64,000 bases of DNA from Streptomyces broussonetiae (GTDB lineage Bacteria > Actinomycetota > Actinomycetes > Streptomycetales > Streptomycetaceae): assembly GCF_009796285.1 (NCBI RefSeq), contig NZ_CP047020.1, forward strand, positions 5,456,001-5,520,000, in the 5' to 3' direction. Below the pieces are notes generated by a model. It was given only the letters and a program-made list of their open reading frames with translations. It ran no database searches and was not told the DNA's origin. Each line of letters opens with the position of its first letter. Position 1 is the stretch's first letter. Made by a program: the position numbers and the translations under genes. Positions 59,186 to 64,000 of this stretch are shown here, one piece after another.

Positions 59186-61686
59186 CCGTGACCACCAACG
59201 CCCCCGGCGCCGGGGGAGAGGCGGCGGTCCCACCGCAGGACCTCGTCACGCTGACGGTCGACGGCGTGGAGATCAGCGTGCCCAAGGGCACCCTGGTCAT
59301 CCGCGCCGCCGAACAACTCGGCATCGAGATCCCGCGGTTCTGCGACCACCCCCTCCTCGATCCCGCCGGCGCCTGCCGCCAGTGCATCGTCGAGGTCGAG
59401 GGCCAGCGCAAGCCGATGGCATCCTGCACCATCACCTGCACCGACGGCATGGTGGTGAAGACCCAGCTCACCTCGCCGGTCGCCGAGAAGGCCCAGCACG
59501 GCGTGATGGAACTGCTCCTCATCAACCACCCGCTGGACTGCCCCGTCTGCGACAAGGGCGGCGAGTGCCCGCTGCAGAACCAGGCCATGTCGCACGGCAA
59601 CGCCGAGTCCCGCTTCGACGGAAAGAAGCGGACCTACGAAAAGCCCGTACCGATCTCCACCCAGGTCCTGCTCGACCGCGAGCGGTGCGTACTGTGCGCC
59701 CGCTGCACCCGGTTCTCCAACCAGATCGCGGGCGACCCGATGATCGAACTGCTGGAGCGGGGCGCCCTGCAGCAGGTCGGCACCGGCGAGGGCGACCCGT
59801 TCGAGTCGTACTTCTCCGGCAACACCATCCAGATCTGCCCGGTCGGCGCCCTGACCTCGGCGGCCTACCGGTTCCGCTCCCGCCCCTTCGACCTCATCTC
59901 CTCGCCGTCCGTGTGCGAGCACTGCTCCGGCGGCTGCGCCACCCGCACCGACCACCGGCGCGGCAAGGTCATGCGACGGCTCGCCGAGAACGACCCCGAG
60001 GTCAACGAGGAGTGGATCTGCGACAAGGGACGCTTCGCGTTCCGGTACGCGCAGCTGAAGGACCGGCTCGAGACCCCGCTGGTGCGGGACGCCGACGGCG
60101 TCCTCGCGCCCGCCTCCTGGCCGGAGGCGCTGGACGCGGCCGCACGCGGGCTGAACACCGCCCGCTCGCGGGCCGGCGTCCTCATCGGCGGCCGGCTGAC
60201 CGTCGAGGACGCCTACGCCTACAGCAAGTTCGCGCGCGTGGCACTGGACACCAACGACATCGACTTCCGCGCGCGCGTGCACAGCGGCGAGGAATCCGAC
60301 TTCCTGGCGTCCCGGGTGGCAGGCCGCGGCCGAGACCTCGACGGTACGGGCGCCACGTACACCTCTTTGGAGAAGGCGCCCGCCGTCCTGCTGGTCGGCT
60401 TCGAGTCGGAGGAGGAGGCGCCCGGCGTCTTCCTGCGGTTGCGCAAGGCCTGGCGGGGGCGCAAGCAGAAGGTGTTCGCGCTGGGTACGCACGCGACCCG
60501 GGGCCTCGAGAAGGCGGGCGGCATCCTGCTGCCGGCCGCGCCCGGTACCGAGACCGAGTGGCTGGACGCCCTCGGCAGCGGTGTCGGTCTGGAGGAACCC
60601 GGCACGCGCGCGGCGGAGGCGTTGCGCGGCGAAGGGGCGGTCATCGTCGTCGGCGAGCGGCTCGCCTCGGTGGCGGGCGGCCTCACCGCCGCCGTACGTG
60701 CCGCCGCCGCGACCGGCGCCGAGCTGGTGTGGATCCCGCGCCGGGCCGGTGAGCGAGGTGCCGTCGAGGTGGGCGCGCTGCCGTCGCTGCTGCCGGGCGG
60801 ACGTCCCGCGACCGACCCGCGCGCGCGTGAGGAGGTCGCCGCGGCCTGGGGGCTCTCCGAACTCCCACTGCGCTACGGCCGCGACACCCATCACATCCTC
60901 GAGGCCGCCGCCACCGGTGAGCTGTCGGCCCTCGTCGTCGCCGGCGTGGAGGTCGCCGACCTGCCCGACCCGGCACGCGCGCGTGAGGCACTGGACAGCG
61001 TCGGGTTCCTTGTCTCGCTGGAGCTTCGGCCCAGCGAGGTCACCGAACACGCCGACGTCGTTCTGCCGGTCGCCGCGGTCGCCGAGAAGGCGGGCACCTT
61101 CCTCAACTGGGAAGGCAGGGTGCGCTACTTCGACGCCGCGCTCAAGCCCGAGCAGATGACCCGCCGCCTCGCGCCGACCGACGCGCGCGTGCTGCAGATG
61201 CTCGCCGACGCCATGGACGTCCACCTGGGCCTGCCCGATCTGCGCACCACGCGCGCGGAGATCGACCGGTTCGGCTCCTGGGACGGCCCGCGCGCCACCG
61301 AGCCCCACGAGTCCGCGGGCGTATTGCCGCGTCCGGCCGTCGGCGAGGCCGTACTCGCCGGGCACCGGCTGCTGCTCGACCAGGGCGTCCTCCAGCAGGG
61401 TGACGAGGCACTCGCCGGCACCCGGCACGCCGCACGCGCGCGTGTGTCCGCGGCGACGGCAGCCGAAGCGGGCGTCAAGGACGGCGACGTCCTCGCCGTC
61501 ACCGGCCCGGTCGGCACGGTCGCGCTCCCGCTCCAGGTCACCGAGATGCCCGACCGGGTGGTCTGGCTCCCGCTGAACTCCGTCGGCACCGGCGTCGCCT
61601 CCGACACCGGGGCACAGCCCGGAACCCTCGTCCGCATCGGCCCGGCGGCAGTCGCCGAAGACGCCCCCAAGGAGGTGGAGGCATGA
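59182..61686 (+). CDS. nuoG: NADH-quinone oxidoreductase subunit G
   Basis: An 834-residue iron-sulfur subunit. Cluster motifs in order are FCDHPLLDPAGACRQCIVEV (N1b), HPLDCPVCDKGGECPLQNQA, CVLCARCTRFSNQIAG (N4/N5) and CEHCSGGCATRTDHR (N7-type). A molybdopterin-oxidoreductase-like domain with no expected cofactor follows. It conducts electrons from NuoF toward NuoI. The stop overlaps nuoH. Confidence 0.96.
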   Translation: MTVTTNAPGAGGEAAVPPQDLVTLTVDGVEISVPKGTLVIRAAEQLGIEIPRFCDHPLLDPAGACRQCIVEVEGQRKPMASCTITCTDGMVVKTQLTSPVAEKAQHGVMELLLINHPLDCPVCDKGGECPLQNQAMSHGNAESRFDGKKRTYEKPVPISTQVLLDRERCVLCARCTRFSNQIAGDPMIELLERGALQQVGTGEGDPFESYFSGNTIQICPVGALTSAAYRFRSRPFDLISSPSVCEHCSGGCATRTDHRRGKVMRRLAENDPEVNEEWICDKGRFAFRYAQLKDRLETPLVRDADGVLAPASWPEALDAAARGLNTARSRAGVLIGGRLTVEDAYAYSKFARVALDTNDIDFRARVHSGEESDFLASRVAGRGRDLDGTGATYTSLEKAPAVLLVGFESEEEAPGVFLRLRKAWRGRKQKVFALGTHATRGLEKAGGILLPAAPGTETEWLDALGSGVGLEEPGTRAAEALRGEGAVIVVGERLASVAGGLTAAVRAAAATGAELVWIPRRAGERGAVEVGALPSLLPGGRPATDPRAREEVAAAWGLSELPLRYGRDTHHILEAAATGELSALVVAGVEVADLPDPARAREALDSVGFLVSLELRPSEVTEHADVVLPVAAVAEKAGTFLNWEGRVRYFDAALKPEQMTRRLAPTDARVLQMLADAMDVHLGLPDLRTTRAEIDRFGSWDGPRATEPHESAGVLPRPAVGEAVLAGHRLLLDQGVLQQGDEALAGTRHAARARVSAATAAEAGVKDGDVLAVTGPVGTVALPLQVTEMPDRVVWLPLNSVGTGVASDTGAQPGTLVRIGPAAVAEDAPKEVEA

Positions 61687-63047
61687 GCCCGTACCTCGCC
61701 GCTGAAAACCTCTCGATGTTCGGCCGCGACCCCTGGTGGCTGGTCGTCGTCAAGGCCGTCTTCTGCTTCGCCTTCCTGATGGTGACCGTGCTGTTCTCCA
61801 TCGTCTGGGAGCGCAAGGTCGTCGCCTGGATGCAGCTGCGCATCGGCCCCAACCGGCACGGCCCCTGGGGCATGCTCCAGTCGCTCGCCGACGGTGTGAA
61901 GCTGATGCTCAAGGAAGACGTCATCGTCAAGCGCGCCGACAAGGCGGTCTACATCCTGGCGCCGATCGTCGCGGCCATCCCGGCCTTCATGGCAATCGCG
62001 GTGATCCCCTTCGGCCCGGCCGGCAACGAGATCTCGATCTTCGGTCACCGCACCACGATGCAGCTCACCGACCTGCCGATCGCGATGCTCTACATCCTCG
62101 CGGTCGCCTCCGTCGGCATCTACGGCATCGTCCTTGCGGGTTGGAGTTCTGGATCCACCTACCCGCTCCTCGGCGGCCTGCGCTCCTGCGCGCAGATGAT
62201 CTCCTACGAGATCGCCATGGGTGCCGCGTTCGCCTCGGTGTTCCTGTACTCGGGGTCGATGTCGACGTCCACCATCGTGGAACAGCAGCACGACCGCTGG
62301 TACATCCTGCTGCTGCCGGTCTCCTTCATCATCTACATCGTCACGATGGTCGGCGAGACCAACCGCGCCCCCTTCGACATGCCGGAGTCCGAGGGCGACC
62401 TGGTCGGCGGCTTCAACACCGAGTACTCGTCCATCAAGTTCGCGATGTTCATGCTCGCCGAGTACGTGAACATGGTGACGGTCTCGGCCGTCTCCACCAC
62501 CCTCTTCCTCGGCGGCTGGCGTGCCCCCTGGCCGATCAGCGCCTTCTGGGAGGGTGCCAACCACGGCTGGTGGCCGCTGCTCTGGTTCGTGATCAAGGTC
62601 CAGCTGCTGCTGTTCTTCTTCATCTGGCTGCGCGGCACGCTCCCACGGGTCCGCTACGACCAGCTGATGAAGCTCGGCTGGAAGGTCCTCATCCCGGTCT
62701 CCGTGACCTGGCTGATGCTGGTGGCGACCGTACGGGCCCTGCGCAACGAGCACTACGACTTCGCCGACATCGCCCTCTACGTCGGCGGTGGCATCCTCGC
62801 CCTGCTGTTGCTCTCCTTCGTCGCCGACATGTTCCGCGAGAAGGGGAAGACGGCCGAGGAGCCCGCCGTGCAGGAGGCCGGATTCGACCCGATGGCGGGC
62901 GGATTCCCCGTGCCGCCGCTGCCCGGACAGGAACTGCCGCCGGTGCCGAGGCGTCGCCCCCGCCGCGAGCACGAGCTGATTGTCAGTGGCGGGTCGGACA
63001 CTGTCAGTGACGGATTGTCGGAGGGAAAGGAGACGTCCGATGGCTGA
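61683..63047 (+). CDS. nuoH: NADH-quinone oxidoreductase subunit H
   Basis: A 454-residue membrane subunit at the quinone site, with about eight helices. Diagnostic motifs are ERKVVAWMQLRIGPNRHGPW, GETNRAPFDMPESEGDLVGG and FNTEYSSIKFAMFMLAEYVN. A Pro-rich C-terminal extension (PMAGGFPVPPLPGQELPPVP, then basic residues) of about 60 residues is seen in actinobacteria. It ends seven bases into the nuoI start region. Confidence 0.96.
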   Translation: MSPYLAAENLSMFGRDPWWLVVVKAVFCFAFLMVTVLFSIVWERKVVAWMQLRIGPNRHGPWGMLQSLADGVKLMLKEDVIVKRADKAVYILAPIVAAIPAFMAIAVIPFGPAGNEISIFGHRTTMQLTDLPIAMLYILAVASVGIYGIVLAGWSSGSTYPLLGGLRSCAQMISYEIAMGAAFASVFLYSGSMSTSTIVEQQHDRWYILLLPVSFIIYIVTMVGETNRAPFDMPESEGDLVGGFNTEYSSIKFAMFMLAEYVNMVTVSAVSTTLFLGGWRAPWPISAFWEGANHGWWPLLWFVIKVQLLLFFFIWLRGTLPRVRYDQLMKLGWKVLIPVSVTWLMLVATVRALRNEHYDFADIALYVGGGILALLLLSFVADMFREKGKTAEEPAVQEAGFDPMAGGFPVPPLPGQELPPVPRRRPRREHELIVSGGSDTVSDGLSEGKETSDG

Positions 63048-63660
63048 GGAGCCCAAGGAGACCAAGCCCGGTTTCCTGAACCCCGTCGCCGGCTTCGGCG
63101 TGACCTTCAAGGCCATGTTCAAGAAGCGGCTGACCGAGCAGTACCCCGAGCAGAAGAAGACCACGGCCCCGCGGTTCCACGGACGGCACCAGCTCAACCG
63201 CCATCCGGACGGCCTGGAGAAGTGCGTCGGCTGCGAGCTGTGCGCCTGGGCCTGCCCCGCCGACGCGATCTACGTGGAGGGCGCCGACAACACCGACGAG
63301 GAGCGCTACTCGCCGGGCGAGCGGTACGGCCGCGTCTACCAGATCAACTACGCCCGCTGCATCCTGTGCGGCCTGTGCATCGAAGCGTGCCCCACGCGCG
63401 CGTTGACGATGACCAACGAGTTCGAGCTGGCCGACTCCAGCCGCGCGAACCTCATCTACACCAAGGAGCAGCTGCTCGCCGGGCTCGAGGAGGGCATGGT
63501 CGACACGCCCCACGCGATCTTCCCGGGGACGGACGAGCAGGACTACTACCGCGGCCTGGTGACCCAGGCCGCGCCCGGCACCGTACGGCAGGTCGCCGTC
63601 TCCAAGGGCGAGAAGCCCGAGGACCGCGACCAGGACCAGGGTCGGGAGGTGGACGCATGA
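63040..63660 (+). CDS. nuoI: NADH-quinone oxidoreductase subunit I
   Basis: A 206-residue subunit with two [4Fe-4S] ferredoxin motifs: CVGCELCAWACPADAIYVEG and CILCGLCIEACPTRALTMTN (clusters N6a and N6b). The ATG at 63040 overlaps the end of nuoH. The C-terminal tail is charged. The stop overlaps nuoJ (ATGA). Confidence 0.97.
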   Translation: MAEEPKETKPGFLNPVAGFGVTFKAMFKKRLTEQYPEQKKTTAPRFHGRHQLNRHPDGLEKCVGCELCAWACPADAIYVEGADNTDEERYSPGERYGRVYQINYARCILCGLCIEACPTRALTMTNEFELADSSRANLIYTKEQLLAGLEEGMVDTPHAIFPGTDEQDYYRGLVTQAAPGTVRQVAVSKGEKPEDRDQDQGREVDA

Positions 63661-64000
63661 GCCCGCAGCTCGCCGCCTACACCACCTCCACCGGTGAGGC
63701 CGTCCAGTTCTGGGTGCTCGCCACGGTCGCGGTGGTCGGCGCCCTGGGCACCGTCTTCATGAGGAAGTCCGTGCACAGCGCGCTCTCCCTCGCCGGAACC
63801 ATGATCGTCCTGGCGGTGTTCTACCTCGCCAACGGCGCGTACTTCCTGGGCATCGTGCAGATCGTCGTCTACACGGGCGCGATCATGATGCTGTTCCTGT
63901 TCGTGGTGATGCTCGTCGGCGTGACGGCCGCGGACTCGCTGAAGGAGACCATCAAGGGCCAGCGCTGGCTGGCCCTTCTGTGCGGGGTCGGCTTCGGCGT
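63657..64000 (+). CDS. nuoJ: NADH-quinone oxidoreductase subunit J, 3' end outside window
   Basis: Starts at the ATG at 63657 and runs off the right edge with 114 codons visible. Helices LATVAVVGALGTVFM, ALSLAGTMIVLAVFYLANGA and YFLGIVQIVVYTGAIMMLFL followed by FVVMLVGVTA are the NuoJ signature (the QIVVYTGAIMMLF part is nearly invariant). It is an integral membrane subunit near the proton channel. Confidence 0.96.
   Translation, partial: MSPQLAAYTTSTGEAVQFWVLATVAVVGALGTVFMRKSVHSALSLAGTMIVLAVFYLANGAYFLGIVQIVVYTGAIMMLFLFVVMLVGVTAADSLKETIKGQRWLALLCGVGFG

Noticed and set aside
58930..61428. 832-codon open frame opposite nuoG
   Set aside because: Typical antisense open frame of a high-GC gene; no motifs.
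1..64000. tRNA, rRNA, insertion sequences, integrase or attachment sites
   Set aside because: I scanned intergenic regions by eye and saw no cloverleaf-like sequence, transposase or integrase motif. A dedicated search could still find a diverged tRNA.

Overview
The window is a stretch of chromosome from a high-GC actinomycete, almost certainly a Streptomyces. Third codon positions are nearly always G or C, GTG starts are frequent, neighbouring genes are often coupled by 4-base GTGA or ATGA overlaps, and typical Streptomyces families occur (DUF5753 HTH plus DUF397 pair, DUF4229, DUF6232-like protein, LCP protein). Gene content and order resemble, from memory, the hemL-res-mqn-nuo part of the Streptomyces core chromosome. 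I see no insertion sequence, prophage, CRISPR array, rRNA or tRNA.

Layout. 1-2.0 kb: the 5' part of a lysylphosphatidylglycerol-synthase-like membrane protein and a small membrane protein, both on the minus strand. 2.2-3.8 kb: a graveyard of gene remnants (MBL-fold hydrolase, EamA permease, NAD(P)-binding oxidoreductase) containing a 225-bp tandem duplication. 3.8-12 kb: flotillin-like protein with an NfeD-like partner, LCP cell-wall ligase, multicopper oxidase, and a PadR regulator with an APC transporter that appear to share an operator. 12.3-16.9 kb: a poorly conserved hypothetical, hemL, a histidine phosphatase, a 22-bp repeat array and a deacetylase-like lipoprotein. 17-21.2 kb: resA-ccdA-resB-resC (system II cytochrome c maturation). 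21.3-30.6 kb is the accessory part: an SRPBCC protein, a receptor/ATPase pair, a stand-alone condensation-domain protein, a yeast-type cytosine deaminase with an HTH/DUF397 pair, a truncated ricin-type lectin, and two coupled genes sharing a duplicated amyloid-like sequence motif.

30.7-51.7 kb holds most of the futalosine menaquinone pathway in scattered pieces: mqnL-mqnP-mqnM, mqnE, mqnA, mqnC, then menG and a geranylgeranyl-reductase-type menaquinone reductase. They are interspersed with a TetR regulator, MaoC hydratase, acyl-CoA ligase, LysR regulator, azlCD with an XRE-cupin regulator, a cold-shock protein and a prepilin peptidase. From 54.05 kb to the right edge lies the complex I operon nuoA-nuoJ (nuoJ cut by the window), preceded by a good match to a Rex redox operator. 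Heme supply, cytochrome c maturation, menaquinone synthesis and NADH dehydrogenase therefore lie within about 50 kb, making this a respiratory-chain region. The most unusual features are the paired-motif genes at 29.2-30.2 kb, the 22-bp repeat array with an adjacent 14-codon ORF at 15.4 kb, and several perfect palindromes that predict local regulatory circuits.
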